Positions 16,030-24,031 of a stretch of 64,000 nt of DNA are shown in pieces; position 1 is the stretch's first letter; the number at the start of each line of letters is the position of its first letter. Both the position numbers and the translations under genes were made by a program. The DNA comes from Acidobacteriaceae bacterium KBS 146. GTDB lineage: Bacteria > Acidobacteriota > Terriglobia > Terriglobales > Acidobacteriaceae. The notes under the pieces are model-generated. The model was not told the DNA's origin, ran no database searches, and saw only the letters and a program-made list of their open reading frames with translations. The stretch covers positions 1,426,001-1,490,000 of the forward strand of contig JHVA01000001.1 of the NCBI GenBank assembly GCA_000688615.1. The letters are read 5' to 3'.

Positions 16030-16550
16030 AAGCGCTCACCTGGTTCGCCCACGCTCACGCTGGCTTTTGCAACGTTGCCCGGAAGCTCCGGTCTCCGCTG
16101 CTGCTTGCGATTCGCCTGTACTGGGGATGGCAACTGATCCAGACGGGATTGGGAAAGCTGCGCAACCAACCCAGAATCGTCGACTTCTTCACGTCACTCA
16201 ACATTCCCTTCCCTGCACTGAGCGCACACTTCGTCTCTGGGTTGGAGTTTTTGGGCGGCATTCTTCTTATCGTAGGGCTGTTCTCGCGGCCGATCTCTCT
16301 GCTGCTGACCGGCTCGATGTTTGTTGCCTATTGGACCGCTGATCGCGAGGCGCTGTTTTCCATCTTCTCCGATCCCGGTAAGTTCTACGCGGCCGATCCG
16401 TTTACCTTTCTCTTCGCAGCCCTGTTGATTCTCGTCTTTGGTCCCGGCTTGTTCTCGCTCGACGCTCTGATTGCGAGCAGGTTCAGGCCTTACATGTCCG
16501 GGGATGCGCTGGGCACAACACACTGGGAAACGGATGCAGTCTCCGGATAA
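16026..16550 (+). CDS. DoxX-family inner-membrane protein
   Basis: A 174-residue protein with four hydrophobic segments (about residues 24-42, 62-82, 87-107, 122-145). The DoxX signature is present: LYWGWQLIQTGLGKLRN, then PALSAHFVSGLEFLGGILLIVGLFSR. DoxX proteins are common last members of MNIO-peptide operons and may handle electrons or thiols in the membrane, but their role is unproven. It starts with ATGA overlap to the partner gene and its end overlaps or nearly touches the sigma factor gene. Confidence 0.85.
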   Translation: MKALTWFAHAHAGFCNVARKLRSPLLLAIRLYWGWQLIQTGLGKLRNQPRIVDFFTSLNIPFPALSAHFVSGLEFLGGILLIVGLFSRPISLLLTGSMFVAYWTADREALFSIFSDPGKFYAADPFTFLFAALLILVFGPGLFSLDALIASRFRPYMSGDALGTTHWETDAVSG

Positions 16551-17148
16551 CCAGAGGAACGAGGCAGCCATGATCGCGGAGGTTCTGGCTGGCCAGACAG
16601 AGGCGTTTCATGAGCTCATTCGCCCTTACGAGCGAAGTGTCTATCTCATGGCGCTCTCGATGCTGCGCAATGAAGCCGAAGCGGAAGATGTTGCGCAGGA
16701 AGCCTTCATCAAGGCGTATCGAAACCTTGGGCGCTTTCGTTCGGAGGCTCGATTCAGTACCTGGCTGATCGCCATCGCCCTCAACGAAGCCCGAGCCCGC
16801 CTCAGGCGCAAGCTGCCTGGGTTGACTGACTCTATCGACGACACGGATGGCCCGGTCGTTCCCGCACAGCTTACCGACTGGCGTGAGATTCCCTCAGAGA
16901 CTCTCGAGCGCCAGGAGATCCGTTCCCTGATCCGGCGTGCTCTCGATCAGCTTCCGTTGCCATATCGCGAGGTCTTTGTCCTGCGCGAGATCGAGGAGCG
17001 CAATGTCAAGGAGACAGCAGAGACGCTCGGAATCACCATCGCATCGGTGAAGATGCGGCTGCATCGCGCCCGTATGATGCTGCAAAAACAGCTCGCGCCG
17101 CAGCTCGCCAGCGTTTCCTCCAAGCGCAGGAGGTTCCCATGGTTCTGA
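16534..17148 (+). CDS. ECF RNA polymerase sigma factor
   Basis: Group 4 (ECF) sigma factor, 204 residues from ATG 16534. Region 2 is clear: AFHELIRPYERSVYLMALSMLRNEAEAEDVAQEAF, broken here into ELIRPYERSVYLMAL and EAEDVAQEAFIKAYRNL, with FSTWLIAIALNEARARLRR. Region 4 is a helix-turn-helix with LPYREVFVLREIEE and VKETAETLGITIASVKMRL followed by HRARMMLQKQL. An alternative ATG at 16570 has a better ribosome site (GAGG, 6 bases) and would remove 12 residues and the overlap with the DoxX gene. The anti-sigma gene overlaps its end by 10 bases. Inference: the pair controls the peptide cassette in which it sits. Confidence 0.92.
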   Translation: MQSPDNQRNEAAMIAEVLAGQTEAFHELIRPYERSVYLMALSMLRNEAEAEDVAQEAFIKAYRNLGRFRSEARFSTWLIAIALNEARARLRRKLPGLTDSIDDTDGPVVPAQLTDWREIPSETLERQEIRSLIRRALDQLPLPYREVFVLREIEERNVKETAETLGITIASVKMRLHRARMMLQKQLAPQLASVSSKRRRFPWF

Positions 17149-17402
17149 ACTGCCGCCACGTCTGGGAATACATCTCCGGCTATCTGGATAACACACTGGA
17201 CGAGCAGACCCGTGCCGATGTGGAACGGCACCTGGAGCACTGCGAGATCTGCTCGGCGATACTTGATTCCACGCGGAACATTCTCATTCTCACCGCCGAC
17301 GATCGCGTCTTCGAGCTTCCGGTTGGATACAGCGAGCGACTTCATGCCCGCCTGAGGGAAGCAATGCTGAAGAGTCCTCCTCCGGAGCCCCAGTCCCCCT
17401 GA
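17139..17402 (+). CDS. Zinc-binding anti-sigma factor (ZAS, zf-HC2 type)
   Basis: An 87-residue protein with the zinc-containing anti-sigma motif: an early cysteine (C5, MVLNCRHVWEYI), then HLEHCEICSAIL in which the H-x3-C-x2-C spacing is exact. There is no membrane segment, so it should be cytoplasmic and sense redox state or metal directly, as RsrA-type proteins do through loss of zinc. Its start lies inside the end of the sigma gene (10-base overlap), the usual sigma/anti-sigma coupling. It is the last gene of the cassette; a convergent gene begins 44 bases later. Confidence 0.85.
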   Translation: MVLNCRHVWEYISGYLDNTLDEQTRADVERHLEHCEICSAILDSTRNILILTADDRVFELPVGYSERLHARLREAMLKSPPPEPQSP

Positions 17403-17446
17403 CGGCGCTTGTTCGTCGCATGACGTTCACACGCAGGATGGTCGAT

Positions 17447-17890
17447 TCAGCGGGCTCGATGAAGGATGGTGTGCATGATCCATTCCGCCGCAAGCAGGAC
17501 CAGCGTGATCCCGGAGAGCGCAAGCTGCAGCCGTTCTGACCGGATCTTCTGCGGCGAGATGGTTCGCATTCTCCACTGAGCCGCGGGGCGAGCGCGTAAC
17601 GAACGTACACGCCAGACGGAATAGATATTTGCGGCAGCTCCAGCCAGCGCCAGGGCCATCATCGGGATGCGAATGGCGTCCTGATGAAATCTCCGCAAAG
17701 GGGTCAGAATCCCACCCGCTGCCGCCAAAGCACCCAATCCGATCAGCAGACGGAAGCCGCTGATGGCGAGGACCGCGCCACAGATACTTTGCGCCACGGC
17801 AAATGCGACACTGCCGACGTTGGCCCAGCGCAGATTCTGTTCCGTGGCCTCAGCCTTTTCGAGCCGTTCGTCTGTTGCATTCTTGCTCAT
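17447..17890 (-). CDS. Small multispanning membrane protein of unknown function
   Basis: A 147-residue protein with a charged N-terminal helix (DERLEKAEATEQNLRW) and four hydrophobic stretches at residues about 26-48, 50-64, 74-92 and 122-142. No family is recognised. ATG 17890 has GAGG eight bases upstream. It starts five bases after the stop of the Nudix gene on the same strand, so it is probably the last gene of an operon with the Nudix hydrolase and the S15 hydrolase. Confidence 0.65.
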   Translation of the reverse strand: MSKNATDERLEKAEATEQNLRWANVGSVAFAVAQSICGAVLAISGFRLLIGLGALAAAGGILTPLRRFHQDAIRIPMMALALAGAAANIYSVWRVRSLRARPAAQWRMRTISPQKIRSERLQLALSGITLVLLAAEWIMHTILHRAR

Positions 17891-17895
17891 GGTTC

Positions 17896-18483
17896 TTACC
17901 TCGCAGGCCGTCCATGATCGAGCCAGACCTTGTAAAGACCCCAGGCAGCAACGGAACAGTTGTCGACAATCTCACCGGCCAGCAGCATCCGTTCGAACTC
18001 GGCTACACTGACTCGCCGAAGCGCGAGGTCGTGTTCTTCCACATCCGGATCGGGACTTCCATGTTTCAGTCCCTCGGCCAGAAAGATATAGTGCCTCTGA
18101 TTCATCACACCGTAGGCGATCTGCAGGGTTCCCAGCAGGGTCAAGCGTTCCGCTTCCAGGCCGGTCTCCTCACGCAGTTCTCCGCGCGCCAGATCTTCCG
18201 GAACCACCTCCGCCTGCTCCCAGCCTCCCTGAGGAAACTCCGCGTAGCGTCCGCTCACGGTGTAGCGATATTGCTCGATCAGATAGAGGAACTCGCCCTC
18301 AGAGGTCTTCTCTAACGGAATAATGATGGAAGCAGGATCTTTGTCCACCACACCGTAGATCCCACGCTGTCCATTGGCGCGCTCAATCACATCTTCACGG
18401 ACACGCGTCCAGGGATTGCGATAGACCTCACGACTGCTGATCGTCTTAATACTCAAATCCGCTCCCGATTCCAATCCGTACAT
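17896..18483 (-). CDS. Nudix hydrolase (ADP-ribose pyrophosphatase type)
   Basis: A 195-residue cytoplasmic hydrolase of nucleoside diphosphate derivatives. The Nudix box begins GGWEQAEVVPED and ends ARGELREETGL; compared with the consensus GX5EX7REUXEEXGU it has one additional residue in the X7 stretch and Gly in place of the Arg of RE, while the metal-binding REET-type glutamates (ELREE) are kept. The upstream FLYLIEQYRYTVSGRYAEFP fits the ADP-sugar group. ATG 18483 is two bases after the stop of the S15 hydrolase gene, so translation is coupled. The exact substrate is open. Confidence 0.85.
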   Translation of the reverse strand: MYGLESGADLSIKTISSREVYRNPWTRVREDVIERANGQRGIYGVVDKDPASIIIPLEKTSEGEFLYLIEQYRYTVSGRYAEFPQGGWEQAEVVPEDLARGELREETGLEAERLTLLGTLQIAYGVMNQRHYIFLAEGLKHGSPDPDVEEHDLALRRVSVAEFERMLLAGEIVDNCSVAAWGLYKVWLDHGRPAR

Positions 18484-18485
18484 CC

Positions 18486-20654
18486 TTACTCCGGCATCTC
18501 AAACTCGAGATGGGATGGATAGTTTGACGACTGATAGATAGAGATCGTCTGCGCTTTATAGGCATCCGGAGAAGCGGTCATAATGTTCGGCACATAGGTC
18601 TGCGGATTGCGGTCGTAGAGAGGAAACCAGCTCGACTGCACCTCGACCATGATCTTATGCCCTTTCCGGAAGGTGTGATCGGCTCCATGCAGACTCCACC
18701 GATACTCTGTCACTTCCCCGGGTTTTACCGGTTCCGGCTTTTCGAAGCTGTTCCGATATCGTCCCCGAAGAATCTCGTCGGCGATCATCAACTGATATCC
18801 GCCCATTCCGTTCGGAGCGTCATCGGGATACACATCGATCAGCTTTACGATCCAGTCACTATCGCTTCCCGTGGTTGCAGCAAAGAGGTCTGCCACCACA
18901 TCTCCAGTGATCGTCACATCGCGGTCCAGCGGAGCGGTGGTAAAGTTCGCAAGATCCCTGCGACCGCTCACAAAACGCTGGTCGCCTACCAACCAGGTCC
19001 GCCACTTCGATCCATTCCCGTAGGTCGGCTGGATGGGCCGGTGCCGGTAGGGTATGGGGTTCGCGGGATCAGCGACATATTCAGTTTTGCTCTCGCTCTT
19101 GGGCGGATCGAAGCTCAGCCCGTGGTCGGCGGCGAGATACATCTTCGACGGTTTGAAACCTGCCTTCGGCGGCCATGCGTCGTATCGCTTCCACTCGTTC
19201 ACGCCGGTACGAAAGCTCGCCGTATCCTTCAGATTGAATCCCGAGCGATTCTTCAGATACTTCTCGAAGAAGGGCGCCTCGATGGTCTTGCGATAGACTT
19301 CGCCCGTTGCCGACTCAAAATCGACGATGCCCAGATGGCGCGTCGTCGGAACCCATCCTCCGTGATTCCAGGGGCCCATCACCAGAAAGACCTCGTGGCT
19401 GCTATCGTGCGGCTCCAACGCGGCATACTCCGCCTGCGGTCCCCACATATCTTCCTGGTCCCACCATCCACCTACCTCAAGCGTCGGAACCTCCACCTTC
19501 GTGAGGTGCGGCTCGACAGCCATCGCCTGCCAGAACTTCGTGTATTCGGGCTGGGTCAGAAACGCTTTGGCCGTCGGCAGATTGCTCATGCCCGCTGTCT
19601 TTGCGGCGCCCGCAAAGTTTCCCGACTTCAGAAAGAAGTCAAACGTATCTTCGTCCGACTGCACGCGGACATCCGTCTTCTGCCCTTCGAGCTGCTGCAC
19701 GTAATCAAAACCATAGGTCTCGCGAAAAGCACCGTTATGAAAGAAGTCATCGCCGATCCAGATATTCGTCATGGGCGCCTGCGGTGAGATCGCCTTGACC
19801 GCGGGATTTGCATCGATTCCCGCCATCATCGCCAGGAAGCCTGGATAGGAGATGCCATACACTCCGACGCGCCCATTATTATTGGGAACATTCTTCAGCA
19901 ACCAATCAACGGTGTCGTTCGTGTCCGTCGTCTCGTCGATATCGTTCTTCGTGGCGTGCTCGACGACGGGACGGTTCATCACAAACTGGCCTTCGGACTT
20001 ATACCTGCCCCGGATATCTCCAAAGACAAAGATGTATCCGCTGCGGGCGAGCTCCGGCTTGGCGGCATTCACGCTGAGGGAGGTTTCACCATCGACTCCA
20101 TAGGGTGTCCTCTCCATCAGAAACGGAAGCGGCTCGCCGGCGCTCTCGGATCCCTGCGGTCGCAGGATGACCAGATGCAGCTTGACGCCGTCGCGCATCG
20201 GCACCATCACCTCGCTGCGGGCATAGTCGCGAAAGTGGTTCAGATCCGCAGGCTTGTCGCTGAAACGGACCATGCTCATCGCCGCTCCGTCGCTTCGAGA
20301 CCCCGCCGTCGTCGTAGCAAGCCCGGTCACTTTGCCTTTTGCGTCGCGCATAAAGGCCACACGAATCGAGGTATCGGGGACAAAAAAATGGTCCGCCGAC
20401 TCAGGCTTCAACTCGGTAGGAGGCATCCGTTCCCCTTCGGCGTAGAGACTGCTGCCACGGAGAACAATTGCGTTTGTGAGGTCTGGTTCCACCGACCCGC
20501 GGTACTGACCCACGTACTCGCTCAGTTTTTTTGCAGGCAGCGTAATCGACTGTGGATCGGACACAGCGGCATCACTCTGCGACCATGCCGCGGTGGCGCA
20601 AAGCAGCAGTAGTATCCCCGACGACATTCTTCTCGACGAGATCAAACGTTTCAT
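18486..20654 (-). CDS. CocE/NonD-family secreted hydrolase (X-Pro dipeptidyl-peptidase S15 type)
   Basis: Exported alpha/beta hydrolase of 722 residues. A signal peptide occupies residues 1-25 (RRMSSGILLLLCATAAWSQS). A non-catalytic N-terminal domain to about residue 135 is followed by the S15 domain from VMVPMRDGVKLHLVILRP. The nucleophile is Ser in GVYGISYPGFLAMM, and the probable other triad members are Asp in GGWWDQEDMWGP and His in MGPWNHGGWVP. The C-terminal jelly-roll (X-Pro dipeptidyl-peptidase C-terminal domain) covers about 480-722. Relatives are peptidases, cocaine esterases and glutaryl acylases, so the substrate is uncertain. ATG 20654 follows GAGGGTGG. Confidence 0.88.
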   Translation of the reverse strand: MKRLISSRRMSSGILLLLCATAAWSQSDAAVSDPQSITLPAKKLSEYVGQYRGSVEPDLTNAIVLRGSSLYAEGERMPPTELKPESADHFFVPDTSIRVAFMRDAKGKVTGLATTTAGSRSDGAAMSMVRFSDKPADLNHFRDYARSEVMVPMRDGVKLHLVILRPQGSESAGEPLPFLMERTPYGVDGETSLSVNAAKPELARSGYIFVFGDIRGRYKSEGQFVMNRPVVEHATKNDIDETTDTNDTVDWLLKNVPNNNGRVGVYGISYPGFLAMMAGIDANPAVKAISPQAPMTNIWIGDDFFHNGAFRETYGFDYVQQLEGQKTDVRVQSDEDTFDFFLKSGNFAGAAKTAGMSNLPTAKAFLTQPEYTKFWQAMAVEPHLTKVEVPTLEVGGWWDQEDMWGPQAEYAALEPHDSSHEVFLVMGPWNHGGWVPTTRHLGIVDFESATGEVYRKTIEAPFFEKYLKNRSGFNLKDTASFRTGVNEWKRYDAWPPKAGFKPSKMYLAADHGLSFDPPKSESKTEYVADPANPIPYRHRPIQPTYGNGSKWRTWLVGDQRFVSGRRDLANFTTAPLDRDVTITGDVVADLFAATTGSDSDWIVKLIDVYPDDAPNGMGGYQLMIADEILRGRYRNSFEKPEPVKPGEVTEYRWSLHGADHTFRKGHKIMVEVQSSWFPLYDRNPQTYVPNIMTASPDAYKAQTISIYQSSNYPSHLEFEMPE

Positions 20655-20710
20655 AGAGCCACCCTCATGGCTGAATTGCCGGGATCGATCCGCTCTTTAC
20701 GAAAAACAGC

Positions 20711-20754
20711 CTGCCGCTTCGACGCTCTCTCTGTGAAAGCAATCGAAGCGGCAG
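20711..20754. terminator. 12-bp hairpin between CDGSH and S15 hydrolase genes
   Basis: CTGCCGCTTCGA (20711-20722) is perfectly complementary to TCGAAGCGGCAG (20743-20754), 13 bases past the CDGSH stop on the minus strand. It probably ends or attenuates the CDGSH transcript before the S15 gene. Confidence 0.6.
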
Positions 20755-20766
20755 CGTTAGCAAGCT

Positions 20767-20988
20767 TTAGGTCAGCAGCGCCGGGGAAGCGGAGCACTGA
20801 AATCCAATCTTGTTATGCGATCCATCACAGAACGGACGCTTCTCGCTTGCACCACAGCGGCAAAGCGAGATGGCGGGTTTACCCGTCAGGTCCCAATGTC
20901 TACCGTCTGCATCTGTCAACGAGATTGGACCCTCGACCCGCAATGGACCGTTCGGGCGAACCGTAATCTTTACTGCCTCATCTGCCAT
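20767..20988 (-). CDS. CDGSH iron-sulfur domain protein
   Basis: A 73-residue cytoplasmic protein that binds a labile [2Fe-2S] cluster. The ligand motif is complete: CRCGASEKRPFCDGSH, with three Cys and one His. The N-terminal half (ITVRPNGPLRVEGPISLTD) matches the small bacterial CDGSH proteins. ATG 20988 is chosen over an upstream ATG-less extension to 21033, which would add 15 residues of poor quality; GAGAGTGAG precedes it. Redox or cluster-transfer roles are known for the family, but nothing here identifies its partner. The UBP zinc-finger gene lies 70 bases upstream on the same strand. Confidence 0.88.
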   Translation of the reverse strand: MADEAVKITVRPNGPLRVEGPISLTDADGRHWDLTGKPAISLCRCGASEKRPFCDGSHNKIGFQCSASPALLT

Positions 20989-21058
20989 CGTGTTGCTCAC
21001 TCTCTTTTTGAAAAGATGAGCCCAGCATAGCAAAACGGGGCGAATCTCTCACAAACCC

Positions 21059-21319
21059 TCAGCGGAATTCGAGTTCCACCTCGTCCACGTAGCACCAGCC
21101 CCAGTTCTCTCCGGGCTCAATCGAACGCATGATGGGATGCTGCGTTGCGTGGAAATGTCCGGTCGCATGCTTGTTCGGTGACGAGTCACAGCAACCCACG
21201 TGGCCGCAGATCTTGCACATCCTCAGATGCACCCAACGTCCACCAATCTTCAGGCAATCTTCGCAGCCCTTCGCCGAAGGTTTCACGTCACGAATCTGAT
21301 CCAGATGCCTGCACTTCAT
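21059..21319 (-). CDS. UBP-type zinc finger protein
   Basis: An 86-residue protein consisting of a single ZnF-UBP domain. CRHLDQI starts it, followed by CEDCLKIGGRWVHLRMC, KICGHVGCCDSSPNKHATGHFH and ending in HPIMRSIEPGENWGWCYVDE, the normal order of Cys and His ligands. In eukaryotes this domain binds free ubiquitin C-termini; bacterial stand-alone copies, frequent in Acidobacteria and Actinobacteria, have no known ligand. ATG 21319 is used. It is followed by the CDGSH gene. Confidence 0.88.
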   Translation of the reverse strand: MKCRHLDQIRDVKPSAKGCEDCLKIGGRWVHLRMCKICGHVGCCDSSPNKHATGHFHATQHPIMRSIEPGENWGWCYVDEVELEFR

Positions 21320-21415
21320 AGCGCCTCCGTTCCCTTGCCTCTTCCGCTAGGGTACGACACGCCAGACGTTTTTCATAAAATGCAGTTGAACAATCAATCT
21401 CTTCGGCAGCCATAC

Positions 21416-22957
21416 CTAATCTTCCGACGGGTCGGCGATCCCATACTCCTTCAACTTGCGATAGAGCGTCGTCTTCCCAATGCCCAGCAGCTTGGCTGCC
21501 AGCAGCTTGTCTCCATTCAGCTGCTTGATCGTCGATAGGATCGCCTGCTTTTCGAGCTCCGCAATCGAGACAATCTCACTGCCAGCTGCAGCAGCATGTT
21601 GACTGGCGTCGGGAAGAAGGTTAGCCACAAGTGGCTCCTCCGCCCTCTCCGCCGCACGTTGCATCTTCAGATCCTGAAGCTGGGTCGGCATATCCCCCAG
21701 ATGCAAGACGGGGCCGCTGGAGAGGGCGCAGGCCCGCTCGATCGCATTCTCAAGCTCACGCACGTTGCCGGGCCAATCGTAATCTGCCATCAGACGAAGC
21801 GAGTCCTCCGAAAGGACGCGCTCGAAGCCGGTCTCCCTCTCTCTCTGGGCAAGAAAGTGCATCGCCAACAGCGGGATGTCTCCCCTGCGCTCGCGGAGTG
21901 GGGGAATCCTGAGATTCACCACATTCAAGCGGAAGAAGAGATCCTTGCGGAACTTTCCCTGCTCCACCATCGCCGCGAGGTCCCGGTTGGTCGCCGCCAG
22001 TACACGCGCAGAGATCGGCCTCGCCTGCGTCGCACCCACTGGCCGCACCTCTTTCTCCTGCAGCGCACGCAGCAGCTTGGCCTGCAAATCCAGCGGGAGC
22101 TCCCCGATCTCATCCAGAAAGACCGTGCCACCCTGCGCTGCGGCCAGCAATCCTTCTTTTGCGCGATCGGCTCCCGTAAACGCACCTTTTACATGGCCAA
22201 ACAGTTCACTCTCAATCAGGCTGGGGACCAGCGCCCCGCAGTCGACGGGCACGAAGGCCTTGTCCGCATTCGGCCCATTGAAGTGAATGGATCGCGCCAC
22301 CAGTTCTTTCCCCGTGCCGCTCTCTCCGAGGATCAGCACCGGGTGCGTCGAAAAAGCTACCTTCGACAGGATGCGGTACAGCTTCTCCATCTCCGGAGAC
22401 CTGCCTACCAGACCGTTCGCATCGCTCTGCGAACGCAGTCTTTCACGCAACATACGACTCTCGTGATCAAAACGGACCCTCTGACCGGCACGTTCAAGCA
22501 CCGTAGTCAGCTCTTCGAGGGCGAACGGCTTGGTCAGGTAATCCCGTGCCCCAATCCTCATGGCGTCGACCGCCGAGGAGACCGTAGCAAATGCCGTCAT
22601 GACAATTACCGCGGTGTCGGGATAGAGGGCATTGACCTGCTCCAGCAAGCTGAGTCCCCCACCGTCGGGAAGTTTGAGATCGAGCAAAAGAACATCGACC
22701 TTCTGGTGCTTCAAAATGCTGCGGGCCTGGCTTACGCTCTCGGCATCCACCACAGCGCATCCCATGCTTACTGCGATCGAGCAACACATCTGGCGAACGG
22801 AAGCATCATCATCCACCACCAGAACGTGGAGCTCGGGCGTCCTCTTTGTGTTGTCGTCCGGTGGGCCGGTACGTTTCGTTTCTTCGGCTTCCCTGATGTG
22901 AATCTGCGTGGCTTCAATTGGTTCCCGTCCGGTCCTGCTCTGCATCGCTACGGTCAT
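21416..22957 (-). CDS. NtrC-type sigma-54-dependent response regulator
   Basis: A 513-residue regulator with three domains. Receiver: residues about 42-160, with acidic DDD cluster (VLVVDDDASVRQ), phospho-acceptor Asp93 in LLLDLKLPD, and Lys in YLTKPF. AAA+ domain: Walker A GESGTGKE at 211-218, the sigma-54-contact motif GAFTGA at 258-263, and Walker B GGTVFLDEIGEL. C-terminal Fis-type helix-turn-helix, KLLAAKLLGIGKTTLYRKLKEYGI. A long unstructured N-terminal extension of about 40 residues precedes the receiver. ATG 22957 is used rather than TTG 22972. No histidine kinase gene is in the window, so its signal is unknown. It is divergent from rph. Confidence 0.93.
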   Translation of the reverse strand: MTVAMQSRTGREPIEATQIHIREAEETKRTGPPDDNTKRTPELHVLVVDDDASVRQMCCSIAVSMGCAVVDAESVSQARSILKHQKVDVLLLDLKLPDGGGLSLLEQVNALYPDTAVIVMTAFATVSSAVDAMRIGARDYLTKPFALEELTTVLERAGQRVRFDHESRMLRERLRSQSDANGLVGRSPEMEKLYRILSKVAFSTHPVLILGESGTGKELVARSIHFNGPNADKAFVPVDCGALVPSLIESELFGHVKGAFTGADRAKEGLLAAAQGGTVFLDEIGELPLDLQAKLLRALQEKEVRPVGATQARPISARVLAATNRDLAAMVEQGKFRKDLFFRLNVVNLRIPPLRERRGDIPLLAMHFLAQRERETGFERVLSEDSLRLMADYDWPGNVRELENAIERACALSSGPVLHLGDMPTQLQDLKMQRAAERAEEPLVANLLPDASQHAAAAGSEIVSIAELEKQAILSTIKQLNGDKLLAAKLLGIGKTTLYRKLKEYGIADPSED

Positions 22958-23127
22958 CGGCTCTCGCTCCAACCCGCCCTGATCGCATCTGCGCAGCGGG
23001 TTGCACTTTCTATAATCACGCGCTGTGCCAAACTGGGATTTCCCGCTAAATCACTGATCCAGCGGGAGCAAGCCGGGTGGCGAAGCCCGTTTCTACAGAG
23101 AATCACGATTGTCTGGCCTCCGCCATT

Positions 23128-23225
23128 CCCAAATTGGGCCACTTGATGACCAATCGGTTCCAAAATGCACCGATTCGGGCGGATCGGGCGTGTTCCAGAA
23201 TGGGATGGAAGTCCCGTTTCGGGAC
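23128..23225. promoter_or_regulatory. Operator-like palindromes between regulator and rph
   Basis: The 310-base divergent gap (22958-23267) holds CCCAAATTGGG (23128-23138), an inverted repeat AATCGGT/ACCGATT (23152-23158 and 23169-23175) and GTCCCG-TTT-CGGGAC (23211-23225), plus two copies of TTCCARAATG. No gene is seen. These are candidates for regulator binding. Confidence 0.4.
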
Positions 23226-23255
23226 AGCCGTACGATTCTCCCCAATCACGCCGTC

Positions 23256-23261
23256 TATAAT
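23256..23261 (+). promoter_or_regulatory. -10 box placed for a leaderless rph transcript
   Basis: TATAAT ends seven bases before the A of the rph ATG (23268). With normal -10 to start-site spacing, transcription would begin at or next to the start codon. No ribosome-binding sequence is visible before this ATG and the -35 region is poor. Confidence 0.4.
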
Positions 23262-23267
23262 CGCGGA

Positions 23268-24014
23268 ATGTCCGCCGCACCACCGCAGATCTTTCGCCCC
23301 GACTCCCGTTCCGCAGATTCTCTTCGCATCGTCCGAATGACTCCCGGCTTTGTCGCCATGGCCGAGGGCTCGGTTCTGATTGAGGCCGGCAATACCCGCG
23401 TCCTCTGCAATGCTTCCGTCGAGCAGGGGGTTCCGGCCTGGCTCCGCAACTCCGGGCGCGGCTGGGTTACGGGCGAGTACGGTATGCTTCCTCGCGCTAC
23501 GCTGACCCGCACTCCCCGCGAGGCCGAGCGCGGCAAGATCGGCGGCCGCACGCACGAGATTCAGCGGCTCATCGGCCGCAGCCTGCGCTCGGTCGTAGAC
23601 ATGAAGGCTCTGGGGGAACGCACCGTGATTCTGGACTGTGACGTCCTGCAGGCCGACGGAGGAACCCGTACCGCCGCAATTACCGGAGCTTGCGTCGCTC
23701 TTGCGATTGCGCTCGAGAAGCTTGTGGCCGCTGGAACCCTGAAGACCTCGCCGCTGCGCGAGATGGTGGCAGCCACCAGCGTCGGCATCGTTGACGGCAA
23801 TACCCTGCTCGATCTCTGTTACGAAGAGGACTCGCGGGCGACCGTCGACATGAATGTGGTGATGCTTGCCTCGGGTGGCCTGGTCGAGACTCAGGCTACA
23901 GCGGAGAAGAACTCTTACAGCCGCGCTCAGTTAGGCGAGATGCTCGACTATGCAGAAAAAGGCATCCGCGAGCTGCTCGCAGCTCAAGAGGCCGCTCTCA
24001 AGGCCGCCCTTTAA
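23268..24014 (+). CDS. rph: Ribonuclease PH
   Basis: Phosphorolytic 3-prime exoribonuclease that trims tRNA precursors. The 248-residue protein starts [20 protein letters not shown] and shows the RNase PH signatures: [55 protein letters not shown] and [19 protein letters not shown]. Length and residues agree with the family. In-frame extension to 23109 is rejected because it would add 53 unrelated residues; the ATG at 23268 coincides with the family N-terminus. A TATAAT immediately upstream suggests a leaderless message. Signal peptidase I begins 17 bases after the stop and is likely cotranscribed. Confidence 0.95.
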   Translation: MSAAPPQIFRPDSRSADSLRIVRMTPGFVAMAEGSVLIEAGNTRVLCNASVEQGVPAWLRNSGRGWVTGEYGMLPRATLTRTPREAERGKIGGRTHEIQRLIGRSLRSVVDMKALGERTVILDCDVLQADGGTRTAAITGACVALAIALEKLVAAGTLKTSPLREMVAATSVGIVDGNTLLDLCYEEDSRATVDMNVVMLASGGLVETQATAEKNSYSRAQLGEMLDYAEKGIRELLAAQEAALKAAL

Positions 24015-24031
24015 CAGATCAGGAGATTTCC

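Noticed and set aside
23011..23035. Sigma-54 promoter (TGGCAC on the minus strand at 23025-23030)
   Set aside because: The -12 element is missing: the bases at the required spacing read GTGAT instead of TTGC.
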